A stretch of 64,000 nt of DNA, from the NCBI RefSeq assembly GCF_001905385.1, contig NZ_LIPF01000008.1:186001-250000 (forward strand), read 5' to 3'. Every line of letters begins with the position of its first letter. Within the stretch, counting starts at the first letter, position 1. The notes beneath the pieces were generated by a model that was not told where the DNA came from, ran no database searches, and was given only the letters and a program-made list of their open reading frames with translations. Position numbers and translations under genes: made by a program. The stretch is from Streptomyces sp. CB02414 (GTDB lineage: Bacteria > Actinomycetota > Actinomycetes > Streptomycetales > Streptomycetaceae). This document shows, piece after piece, positions 24,551 to 32,242 of this stretch.

Positions 24551-25765
24551 ATGCCCGACCGCAGCACGTGCCCGGTTCCCCACACCGACTTCACCGCCGA
24601 GCGGCTCGATCTCGACCCGCGCTACGCCGAACTCCGCAAGAACACCCCCGTCACCCGCGTGACCATGCCCTACGGCGGCGACGCCTGGCTCGTCACCCGC
24701 TACGAGGACGTGAAGACCGTCCTGGCCGACCCCCGCTTCAGTCGGGCGGCGGCCGCCGGACGCGACATAGCGCGCAGCCTGCCGTTGCCCGACCAGCAGA
24801 ATGCCTCCCTGCTCAGCCTGGACCCCCCGGAGCACAGCCGGCTCCGGCGCCTGGTGGCGGGTGCCTTCACCGTCCGCCGGGTCAGGTCCCGGCGCGAGAG
24901 CATCCAGCGGGTGGTCGACGAACTCCTCGACCGCATGGCCGAGAACGGGTCGACCGGTGACCTCGTCTCCGCCCTCGCCTGGCCGCTGCCGCTGACCGTG
25001 ATCTGCGACGTGCTGGGCATCCCGCTGGACGACCAGGACAAGTTCCGCGAGTGGATCGAGCAGTCGGTCGCCCTCTCCGCCCACGACCCGGAGATCATCA
25101 AGGCGGCGGACGACGCCCTGGACGCCTATCTGACCCGGATGATCGCCGAACGTCGACGGGAGGGGCGGGACGACCTGCTCGGCGAGCTGGTGCTGGCCCG
25201 TGACGAGGGGGACCGGCTGAGCGAGGAGGAGCTCGTCACCTTCGGCGTCAATCTCCTGATCGCAGGTCAGGAGACGACCGCCGGCGAGATCGGGAACTTC
25301 GTCTATACCCTGCTCAGCCGCCGGGAGCGCTGGGAGGCTCTCGTCGCCGACCCGGCCCTCGTCCCGGCAGCGGTCGAGGAACTGCTCAGGCTCACACCCC
25401 TCGAAGCGAGCGTCGGCGGTCTCGGCTTCACCCGTATCGCCACCGAGGACGTCGAGCTCGGCGGGCGGACGATCCGCGCCGGCGACGCCGTGGTCGCGCA
25501 GAACGCCTCCGCCAACCGGGACGAGAGCGTCTTCGACCACCCCGACGAGCTCGACTTCTCCCGGGCGGACGCCTCCCATGTGACCTTCGGTCACGGCCCG
25601 CACCACTGCCTCGGCGCCCCACTGGCCCGGCTGGAGCTCCAGGTCGTCCTGGAGACGCTGATCCGTCGTCTGCCCGGCCTGCGGCTCGCCGTACCGGCGG
25701 ACGACGTGGTCTGGACGGAGAACCGCGCGGTGCGCGGCCCCCGTGAACTACCGGTCACCTGGTAG
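24551..25765 (+). CDS. Cytochrome P450
   Basis: Class I bacterial P450 of 404 residues. Oxygen-binding I-helix motif LIAGQETTAGE near 245, ExxR in EELLR, and heme-binding FGHGPHHCLGAPLAR with the Cys ligand near residue 353. The ATG at 24551 has GAGGAGG 6 nt upstream. Redox partner is presumably the ferredoxin at 35869 or a genomic one. It is convergent with the methyltransferase at 25748, the 3' ends overlapping by 18 bp. Likely a tailoring hydroxylase or coupling enzyme; substrate unknown. Confidence 0.92.
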   Translation: MPDRSTCPVPHTDFTAERLDLDPRYAELRKNTPVTRVTMPYGGDAWLVTRYEDVKTVLADPRFSRAAAAGRDIARSLPLPDQQNASLLSLDPPEHSRLRRLVAGAFTVRRVRSRRESIQRVVDELLDRMAENGSTGDLVSALAWPLPLTVICDVLGIPLDDQDKFREWIEQSVALSAHDPEIIKAADDALDAYLTRMIAERRREGRDDLLGELVLARDEGDRLSEEELVTFGVNLLIAGQETTAGEIGNFVYTLLSRRERWEALVADPALVPAAVEELLRLTPLEASVGGLGFTRIATEDVELGGRTIRAGDAVVAQNASANRDESVFDHPDELDFSRADASHVTFGHGPHHCLGAPLARLELQVVLETLIRRLPGLRLAVPADDVVWTENRAVRGPRELPVTW

Positions 25766-26614
25766 TTCTCCCGGTACGACGCCCACGGCGACCGTGTTGC
25801 CCTCGCTGATGTACCCGTGTCGGTGGAGCAGCGGATGGTCCGGGTCCGCGGGGTCGAGGAACGGCTGCCAATCGCCCTCGAACCCCAGGTCCACCGCCTG
25901 CCGGGCGATCCGGGCACAGGCGAGACCGTAGAAGTGCCGCGCCGCCGGCTTCAGCGGAGCGCGATGCTCCAGGAGTAGAGTCCGCCCGCGAACCGACTCC
26001 AGGCCCACCTCGACCAGCCACCGGTACAGGTCGCGGCCGCGCAACAGCTGCCGCGCGTAACCGGGGGAAGCCGAGGCCTGCCGGAAGAAGTCCGTGAAGA
26101 GGAAGGGGTCCGCCGGGCGTACGGTGATCAGGCTCGCGTCCAGATCCTTGACCGCGACCAGGCCGCCCGGCCGGACCACCCGGCGCAGCTCCCGCAAGGC
26201 GCGGTGCAGTTCCTCGTCGCTCAGGTACTGCGTGGTGTTGGCACACCAGACGGCGTCGAACGTGTCGTCCGCAAAAGGAAGTTCCAGCAGGTCGCCCCGG
26301 CGGACCTCGATCGCGGGTCCCGGGGCGGCGGCCCGCTCCACGCGCTCCCGCGCGAGTGCCGCGTTCTCCACGGCGATATCGATCGCCGACACCTTTCCGC
26401 CTGGCCCGACGAGTTCGGCGAGCCACGGCAGGAAGGCGCCGGTGCCGCACCCCGCGTCCAGGACGTGCCACCCCGGCCGGATGCCGACCTCGTCGAGGGC
26501 GGCGCGATAGGAGGGAGCGCAGGCCGCGAAGTGGGCGTCGACGATCTCCTCGTGGGTGAATCCGAGCCCGGTGGAGCTCGTGTACCCCCAAGCGCTGTGA
26601 TCCTGCGTCACCAT
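25748..26614 (-). CDS. Class I SAM-dependent methyltransferase
   Basis: Methyltransferase of 288 residues of the UbiE/COQ5-like group. SAM-binding motif I is VLDAGCGTGAFLPWLAEL near residue 52; acidic VSAIDIAVEN and motif IV-like FDAVWCANTTQYL follow. The ATG at 26614 overlaps the end of the upstream hydrolase gene (ATGGTGA). It is the last gene of the twelve-gene leftward operon. Probable O- or C-methylation of the operon product; metK and the adenosine-kinase-like gene on the right arm would support it. Confidence 0.88.
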   Translation of the reverse strand: MVTQDHSAWGYTSSTGLGFTHEEIVDAHFAACAPSYRAALDEVGIRPGWHVLDAGCGTGAFLPWLAELVGPGGKVSAIDIAVENAALARERVERAAAPGPAIEVRRGDLLELPFADDTFDAVWCANTTQYLSDEELHRALRELRRVVRPGGLVAVKDLDASLITVRPADPFLFTDFFRQASASPGYARQLLRGRDLYRWLVEVGLESVRGRTLLLEHRAPLKPAARHFYGLACARIARQAVDLGFEGDWQPFLDPADPDHPLLHRHGYISEGNTVAVGVVPGELPGDR

Positions 26615-27390
26615 GCCGTCCGCCTCTCGTCCGTCGTGCGGTCCTCCACCAGGCCGACCAAAATTTCCGTGACGACGTCCGGCCGTTCCAGCGGCAGGAG
26701 GTGCCCGGCCCGGGGAACGGGAACCAGACGCCCCCGGGGCAGGGCCCGTTCCAGCTCGGCCGCCTCGTCCAACGGGACGAGAGTGTCCTCCTCACCCGCG
26801 ACGACGACCGCAGGCACCCCGGTCGCCCGCAGCACGTCCAGCGCGTCCGGCCGGGCGGCGATCGCGCGCTGCGCCCAGGCCACCGCCGAGGGCGGCGCGG
26901 CCTGCGCGGCGGCCATGACCCGGTTCAGGATGTCGGGCCGCTCGGCCCGGGTGGTGGCGCCGAGGAGCAGCGGAGTGGTCGCCGCGACCACCTCCCCGCG
27001 GACGGCCCCGTCCATGATCCGCTCGGCGAACGCCTTACGCCCGGCCGCGGTCTCGTCGGAGTCCGCCGTCCCCCTGGTGTTGAGCAGGGCGAGGGCTCGC
27101 ACCCGGTCCGGGTGGCGACGGAGAAGGGCCAGCGCCACGTACCCGCCCATCGAGCAGCCGGCGAGCAGCACCCGGTCCATGCCCCGCTCGTCCATGGCTC
27201 GGGCGACGTCGTCCGCGACCAGGTCCAGGGACGGGGGCTCGTCCCCGAGGTTCGTGCCCCCGAAACCACGCTGGTCGTGGGCGAGGACGCGGTGGCCCCG
27301 GGCGGTGAGTGCCGCGGTCTGCTCCCGCCACATGGAAGCGTCGAAGGGCAGCGCGTGCAACAGGACCACGGGCGGGGGCTCGGTACTCAT
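26608..27390 (-). CDS. Alpha/beta-hydrolase
   Basis: Alpha/beta-hydrolase fold protein of 260 residues. Oxyanion-region VVLLHALPFDASMW near residue 8, nucleophile elbow GCSMGG (Ser near residue 85), acid in EEDTLVPL and catalytic His in RAGHLLPLE. No lid insertion is obvious, and it resembles 3-oxoadipate enol-lactonase-like hydrolases. It could hydrolyse an ester, lactone or acyl-conjugate made by the GH3 ligase or acyltransferase of the same operon. Overlaps the LysR-like gene by ATGA. Confidence 0.86.
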   Translation of the reverse strand: MSTEPPPVVLLHALPFDASMWREQTAALTARGHRVLAHDQRGFGGTNLGDEPPSLDLVADDVARAMDERGMDRVLLAGCSMGGYVALALLRRHPDRVRALALLNTRGTADSDETAAGRKAFAERIMDGAVRGEVVAATTPLLLGATTRAERPDILNRVMAAAQAAPPSAVAWAQRAIAARPDALDVLRATGVPAVVVAGEEDTLVPLDEAAELERALPRGRLVPVPRAGHLLPLERPDVVTEILVGLVEDRTTDERRTAW

Positions 27391-28019
27391 CGCTGCGCGC
27401 TCCTCTCCGCCTCGGTAATGAACTCCCGTACGAACGCGGGAAGTTTGCGGTTCCGCAACCAGGCGAGCGACACGGGGGCGGGCGGCAGGTCGTGCACCGG
27501 GACGACGGTGATCCCCGGCAGGGCGGCCGCCGCGAGGGAGCGGAAGGACAGATGAACGGCCCGGGTCCGCCGCAGGATCGCCGCCGTCTCCTCCATCGTG
27601 GTCATGCGGGGTACTCGGCGGATCGGCCGCCCCAGCGGTGTCGTCGGCGGCACGACCTGGTCCCAGACGTACGGAGGGAACGTGCCGGGACGGTCGAACG
27701 CGTCGTAGTCGGCGACCTCTTCGACCGACACCGCCTCACGTGCCGCCAGCGGGTGGTCCTCGGCCACGATCACGGCCCTGCCGTCGAAGGCGACGGTCGC
27801 GCTGAAGGCGACGTCCGGCTCCTGGAGGGCGTACTTCACGATCATGACGTCGATGTCGCCTGCCCGCAGACCGGCGAACGGCTCCCGTACGTCGTACGGG
27901 ACGAAGGTGACCTGTTCGGGATCGTGCCGGACCGCTGCGAGCAGATTCGTGGCGAGCTGGTACGAACCGTGGACGCCGAAGCGCAGCCGTCGGGCCTCGG
28001 TGGCGGATGTTCGGGACAC
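27387..28019 (-). CDS. LysR substrate-binding-domain protein without DNA-binding domain
   Basis: Protein of about 210 residues matching only the effector-binding (periplasmic-binding-like) domain of LysR regulators: RRLRFGVHGSYQLATNLLAA at the start, GDIDVMIVKYALQEPDV, IVAEDHPLAAREAVSVEEVA and LRRTRAVHLSFRSLAAAAL. The usual N-terminal 60-residue winged helix is absent; upstream sequence belongs to the preceding gene in another frame. GTG at 28019 has GAGGAG 8 nt upstream; the GTG at 28025 overlaps the preceding stop and is an alternative. It may be a ligand carrier, a sensor acting through a partner, or a remnant kept by translational coupling. Confidence 0.75.
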   Translation of the reverse strand: MSRTSATEARRLRFGVHGSYQLATNLLAAVRHDPEQVTFVPYDVREPFAGLRAGDIDVMIVKYALQEPDVAFSATVAFDGRAVIVAEDHPLAAREAVSVEEVADYDAFDRPGTFPPYVWDQVVPPTTPLGRPIRRVPRMTTMEETAAILRRTRAVHLSFRSLAAAALPGITVVPVHDLPPAPVSLAWLRNRKLPAFVREFITEAERSAQR

Positions 28020-28021
28020 GG

Positions 28022-28783
28022 TCACAACTCCTCGGTGAGCCCGGCGAACGCCTGGAGCTCGTACGGCCGGTGAATGTCGGTGTCGACGCGGAGCGCAGCG
28101 AAGGGAACCCGCAGGCCGGTCAGCCGGGGCAGGGAACGGAGGGTGAGCCGGTCGCCAGGCCCTATGAGCCGGTCGAGCACGGCCTCGGCGACCAGGTGCT
28201 TCACCTGGACGAGCGCGTCGGCGACCGTCACCCCGCTGGTGGCGATGTAGAGATCGCGCCGGACCGGCCGCCGCGCCCGGCCAGGAGCCCTGTCGCGGGG
28301 GCCGTCCGGGACCGTGAGCGTCGTCGGCTCCCAGGCGGCCAAGGGGCGGCGGCCCTCGAAGGTCTTCAGAAGTCTCCGCAGTCCCGACGTCGCGGGTTCC
28401 GGCGCGGGGGCCGCCCAGGCGGCCGAGCCGTCGGCGGCGACATGAGCGAAGACGAACCGCCCCGCCAGGTTCGCGGGCCGTCCGGCGAGATGGATCGTAC
28501 GGGTGAAGGAACGGCGCCACGGGCCGTGGCTCTCCTCCGGCAGCGACAGGACGAACGCGCAGGTGTCGCTCACCCAGCGAGGCAGGTCGAACCGGTCCAC
28601 CACACAGACGGCCGCGACTTCCGCGAGCCCGTCGGACGCGGACCCGGCGAGCGCGGCCTTCGCCTCCTGGAGCGCCCGCGGGGTGGACAGATCCAGTCCC
28701 GCCGGCAGATCGGGCCGGGCGGAGCGGACGCGTTCCACCGCGAGATCGAGCAGCAGCTCGGGGGAGAGGAACCGGACGGTCAC
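28022..28783 (-). CDS. Conserved-looking protein of unknown function
   Basis: Protein of 253 residues that I do not recognise. It has no signal peptide, membrane segment or clear catalytic motif. The N-terminal part is helical (LLLDLAVERVRSARPDLPAG); the middle has VCVVDRFDLPRWVSDTCAFV and a basic stretch; the C-terminal part has DLYIATSGVTVADALVQVKH. Codon usage is normal for the operon. The GTG start at 28783 is well supported by a perfect AAGGAGGTG that lies inside the end of the upstream aaRS-like gene, and the stop and start overlap (GTGA), so the two products are made together and may interact. Confidence 0.7.
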   Translation of the reverse strand: MTVRFLSPELLLDLAVERVRSARPDLPAGLDLSTPRALQEAKAALAGSASDGLAEVAAVCVVDRFDLPRWVSDTCAFVLSLPEESHGPWRRSFTRTIHLAGRPANLAGRFVFAHVAADGSAAWAAPAPEPATSGLRRLLKTFEGRRPLAAWEPTTLTVPDGPRDRAPGRARRPVRRDLYIATSGVTVADALVQVKHLVAEAVLDRLIGPGDRLTLRSLPRLTGLRVPFAALRVDTDIHRPYELQAFAGLTEEL

Positions 28784-29901
28784 AGATACACCTCCTTCAA
28801 CAGCGTGACATCGGGTGCGGATCGTCCCCGCCCGAGCAGGGACGTGGTCAGCCGGTAGGGGTCGACATGGAGGTGGTCGCGTCGGTGCCGTCCCACCGCC
28901 TCGGACGGCGGCGGGGCCGGCGGCCCCGCCGCGTCCCATGACCGGGCCAGGATCCGCTCCGCGCGACGGAGGGACTGGTGGAGCAGATCGTGCCGGAACG
29001 ACTGCTTGTCCCCGGGACCGAGCGTGGCGATGAAGTACAGCCGCATGCCGAGCCGCAGCGCCTCGGGGGAGTGATCCGGCAGCGCGGCACCCAGCAGCGC
29101 CCCGGCCGAGTGGTCCTGCCAGCCGCCGTGCCGGGCGGAGGTGATCCTGCCGTCGATGGGTACCCGGCCCAACGGCACCCGTCGGACCGTCGGGCCGTGC
29201 GCGGCCAGTACCCGCTCCAGGAGCTGGTAGTCGGGGTCGAGCTCCCGGTCGTACAGCAACACCACCTCGTCGAACTCCGCGACCACCGGCAGCAGTTCGC
29301 GCAGTGCGCAGGCCAGATAGTTGGGGCGGCCGTCGTACGACACGATGCGGCGCAGCGGCAGCCCGTACCGGGTGGCGTCGAGGTACACCGGACCGCCCGT
29401 CGGGCGCTGGTCGATGCCGAGCCCCGCCCCGCGCAGCCGCTCGATCATCTCCTCCAGGCCGAGCCCCGGCGGCTGGTGCCGTTCGAGACCGGGGTCGTGC
29501 ATGCCGAGGCGTGCGTAGTGCTCCGCCCACAACCGGAGGACCCGGGCACCGGCCGGGTGGACCCAGCCGTGCTCGACGGCCTCGGCGTAGGGCCGCAGGG
29601 CCTCGGCGCCCGGTCGGGTGTCCGCCGCCCGGTAGCGGACGTAGAGCTCCCCGATCTGCTCCTCGGAGTGCGTCGAGTAGTCGGTGTCACCCTCGACTCG
29701 GTCCACGAACTCCCAGAAACCCAGGGTCTGTTCGGTGCTGTGGTAGGTCGTCGGGCTGTAGCGGAAGGTCACCTCGGCCAGCTGCGCCGTCGCTCGGTGC
29801 ATGGTGTCCGCCCACAGCAGGCCCTTGAGGTGACTCGGGGTCAGAGGCTTGGAAGGGGTCACCGTGACGGGTGCGATCAGCACCTTCGGGGGGATCGGCA
29901 C
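28780..29901 (-). CDS. Class I aminoacyl-tRNA-synthetase-like protein (ArgRS-like core)
   Basis: Protein of 373 residues with a class I synthetase-like pattern. A HIGH-like SHLKG lies at 23-27 within TPSKPLTPSHLKGLLWADTM. A region resembling the ArgRS catalytic core follows (SYDGRPNYLACALRELLPVV and EFDEVVLLYDRELDPDYQLL, about 188-229). A KMSK-like ITSARHGG is at 253-260. No anticodon-binding domain or editing insert is evident and the protein is shorter than ArgRS. The GTG at 29901 has AAGGAG 7 nt upstream. It could activate an amino acid or other carboxylate as an adenylate, or use a charged tRNA. The family call is my own reading and needs structural comparison. Confidence 0.55.
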   Translation of the reverse strand: MPIPPKVLIAPVTVTPSKPLTPSHLKGLLWADTMHRATAQLAEVTFRYSPTTYHSTEQTLGFWEFVDRVEGDTDYSTHSEEQIGELYVRYRAADTRPGAEALRPYAEAVEHGWVHPAGARVLRLWAEHYARLGMHDPGLERHQPPGLGLEEMIERLRGAGLGIDQRPTGGPVYLDATRYGLPLRRIVSYDGRPNYLACALRELLPVVAEFDEVVLLYDRELDPDYQLLERVLAAHGPTVRRVPLGRVPIDGRITSARHGGWQDHSAGALLGAALPDHSPEALRLGMRLYFIATLGPGDKQSFRHDLLHQSLRRAERILARSWDAAGPPAPPPSEAVGRHRRDHLHVDPYRLTTSLLGRGRSAPDVTLLKEVYL

Positions 29902-29903
29902 GC

Positions 29904-31370
29904 TCAAGCTCCTTTCCCTGCGTTCAGCGCCTCCAGGAGCTCCGCCCGGCTCGGTGGTCGTACCCCCGGCGTGGGCCGCGCCGGGGGAGCGGTCCGCACC
30001 CGCTCGCGGAACACCGGGTCGTCGAAGACCGTGCCCGGCGGGTCGAGACTCATCAGGACCCGGTGCAGCCCCCGCCACACCAGGCCGTCGGTTGTCGCCG
30101 CGGCCGCCACCTCGGACAGCGCCGGGCGGCCCCGTCCGGCCGGCGCCGCAAGGGGAACGGGAGTGGGCGCGGGAGCCTCCGCGCCGCGCGTGGCCGCACG
30201 CCAGCGCACGCGGCGCACCACTCCTTCGCCCGAGTCGTGGACGAACCAGGGACGCAGCAGCTCGTCGACGAGGCCGACCGCCCCGGCGCTCTGCGCATCG
30301 CCCGGCCGCGGCTCCGCGTCGAGCAGGTCCGCGAGCCGGAAGGCATGGGCGAAGGCCAGCGACATTCCGCGCCCGAAGATCGGATCGGTGACGCAGGCGG
30401 CATCGCCCACGGGGAAGAGCCCGTGCACCGGACGCTGCCGGGCGGTGACCGTCCCGCGCAGCAGATTCGGCGGCACGGTCATGACCCGCACCGGGGCGAG
30501 GGGCTCGGAGGCGCCCGGCTCCAGCCAGGGCGCCACATACGGTGAGAGGCGAGCGGCGGCCGTGAAGGCTCCGGCATCGCGCAGGGCCGTGGTGGCCGGG
30601 TCGCCGGGGAGCACGCCGAAGGAAAGGGCGAAGACACCGTCTTCGGCGGGGTGCAGCACCGCCGCGTAGTGGTCCCAGATCCCGCCCGCGGCATTGCCTC
30701 GGTTCAGCGGGCCGGGCGCGGGCGCGGTGGCGTCGCGCAGCCGGTAGAAGCGGCTGAAGACGCGCAGCGCGGTGGGCCCGGTCAGGTCGGTCGCCGAGGG
30801 CAGCCCGGCGGCCTCCAGCCAGCGTCGGTGCTCGGCCCGCCGCCCGGTCGCGTCCACGACGGTCTCGGCGGGAATCCGCTCACCCCGGTCCGTGAGGACC
30901 CCGGCGACCGCGCGTCCGGCCGGGGCAACGACCAGGCCCCGGACCGTGGTGCCGTGGCGCAGCGATACCCCGGGCATGGTCCGTACGGCCGCGTGGAGCA
31001 AGAGTTCGAGGGTGGCCCGGCGGACCGCCAGCGCGCGCAGCTCGGGATCGTTCGCGGCCTCGGGGGAACGCGACAGCGAGGGCGGTGCCGCGTCCCCGAC
31101 CGCGTGCATGCGCGCGCCCTCGGCCAGAGCGTCGGCGAGGATCGCGGGCGCCCGCTCCGCCAGCACCTTCACCCCCAGCGAGGTGAGAGTGTGCGACTGC
31201 TGGCTCTGCGGGACGAGCGGGCGCTCCCAGCCGTCGGCGGCCTTGCCGGGCGGCCCCTCGGGCGGCGGCGCGGACCGTTCGAGTACGGTCACCCGGTGAC
31301 CGCGCTCGCCGAGGGCCAGGGCCGTGGCCAGGCCGGTCAGGCTTCCTCCCACGATGACGGTTCTCGTCAT
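29904..31370 (-). CDS. FAD-dependent monooxygenase/oxidoreductase
   Basis: Flavoprotein of 488 residues. N-terminal VIVGGSLTGLATALALGERG binds ADP of FAD, VVDATGRRAEHRRWL is the DG-like motif, and LFPVGDAACVTDPIFGRGMS near residue 335 is the GD motif binding FAD ribityl; the latter wording is typical of tryptophan-halogenase/geranylgeranyl-reductase-like relatives. No halogenase WxWxIP motif is seen, so halogenation is unlikely. The ATG at 31370 overlaps the upstream stop (ATGA). It probably oxidises an operon intermediate. Confidence 0.85.
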   Translation of the reverse strand: MTRTVIVGGSLTGLATALALGERGHRVTVLERSAPPPEGPPGKAADGWERPLVPQSQQSHTLTSLGVKVLAERAPAILADALAEGARMHAVGDAAPPSLSRSPEAANDPELRALAVRRATLELLLHAAVRTMPGVSLRHGTTVRGLVVAPAGRAVAGVLTDRGERIPAETVVDATGRRAEHRRWLEAAGLPSATDLTGPTALRVFSRFYRLRDATAPAPGPLNRGNAAGGIWDHYAAVLHPAEDGVFALSFGVLPGDPATTALRDAGAFTAAARLSPYVAPWLEPGASEPLAPVRVMTVPPNLLRGTVTARQRPVHGLFPVGDAACVTDPIFGRGMSLAFAHAFRLADLLDAEPRPGDAQSAGAVGLVDELLRPWFVHDSGEGVVRRVRWRAATRGAEAPAPTPVPLAAPAGRGRPALSEVAAAATTDGLVWRGLHRVLMSLDPPGTVFDDPVFRERVRTAPPARPTPGVRPPSRAELLEALNAGKGA

Positions 31371-32242
31371 GCCCGGCCGAGACCTCCCGTGCGCCGCCCC
31401 TCGACGAAGAAGACCCGGCGCACCTCCCTGATCTCCCGGGGCGGCACCGGGTCGGGCCACCGCCCGAAGTCGGCTCCCGGCTCACCCGGCTGCACCGCCC
31501 GGACTTCGAAGCCGTGCCGCGCGAACAGCTGCTCCGGCTCGTCCTCGCCGAACACCCACGGGCAGCCCCACCTGGCGAACATGTCGAGCAGGGCTCGCAT
31601 GTGAGGCAAAGTCAGAGCCGCCCTGTTGACGATGTCGGCGCTGATCCGGCTGCCCGGTGCGGAGATGGCCGCAACCCGCTCCAGCATCCGGTGCACGTCG
31701 GGCTCGGGAATGTAGTAGAGCAGTCCTTCGAGCAGCCAGGTCGACGGCAGCGACGGGTTGTAACCGGCGTCTATCAGTTCCTTCTCCCAGTCGTCCGCAG
31801 TCAGATCCACCGCGACCGTGCGGTGGTCGGCCCGGGGCTCCACGCCGCCCAGCCGGTCGGCCTTGAAGGTGAGGACGGAGGGGCGGTCGACCTCGAAGTA
31901 GCGGATGTGCGCCGGCCAGGGCAGCCGGTAGGCGCGCGAGTCCATCCCCGCCGGGGCGAGCACGATCTGCGTCATCTCCCGCTCCGCCACCGCCCGCTGG
32001 AGGTACTCGTCGAAGAACCGTGTGCGGATCGCGTTGTAGTCGGGAGTGCTCGGCAGCGTGCGCGGCCGGTCGGCGGGGAACGTCGCCGCCCGTAGCTCGG
32101 CCAGCAGCCGTGGACCGACGTCACCCACCAGTCGTGCCGCGTAGGGGTCTTCGTACAGCCGGTCCCCGCGCAGAGTCTCGGCGGAACGCAGCGCGGCCGT
32201 CAGCAGCGCCGTCCGCTCGACGGGGTTCAGCGGGTCAGTCAT
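31367..32242 (-). CDS. LCMT-type SAM-dependent methyltransferase
   Basis: Methyltransferase of 291 residues of the leucine-carboxyl-methyltransferase-like family (Pfam LCM, widespread in actinomycetes). It has VERTALLTAALRSAETL, TRFFDEYLQRAV, the SAM loop IVLAPAGMDSRAYRL near residue 90, FEVDRPSVLTFK and WLLEGLLYYIPEPDV. In natural-product clusters such enzymes methylate carboxylates or hydroxyls. It overlaps the GH3 gene by 8 bp. A carboxyl substrate would fit with the acid-activating GH3 and synthetase-like partners, but this is inference. Confidence 0.88.
   Translation of the reverse strand: MTDPLNPVERTALLTAALRSAETLRGDRLYEDPYAARLVGDVGPRLLAELRAATFPADRPRTLPSTPDYNAIRTRFFDEYLQRAVAEREMTQIVLAPAGMDSRAYRLPWPAHIRYFEVDRPSVLTFKADRLGGVEPRADHRTVAVDLTADDWEKELIDAGYNPSLPSTWLLEGLLYYIPEPDVHRMLERVAAISAPGSRISADIVNRAALTLPHMRALLDMFARWGCPWVFGEDEPEQLFARHGFEVRAVQPGEPGADFGRWPDPVPPREIREVRRVFFVEGRRTGGLGRA

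Noticed and set aside
29904..31370. Flavin-dependent halogenase
   Set aside because: The GD-loop wording is similar, but the WxWxIP halogenase motif and catalytic Lys context are missing.
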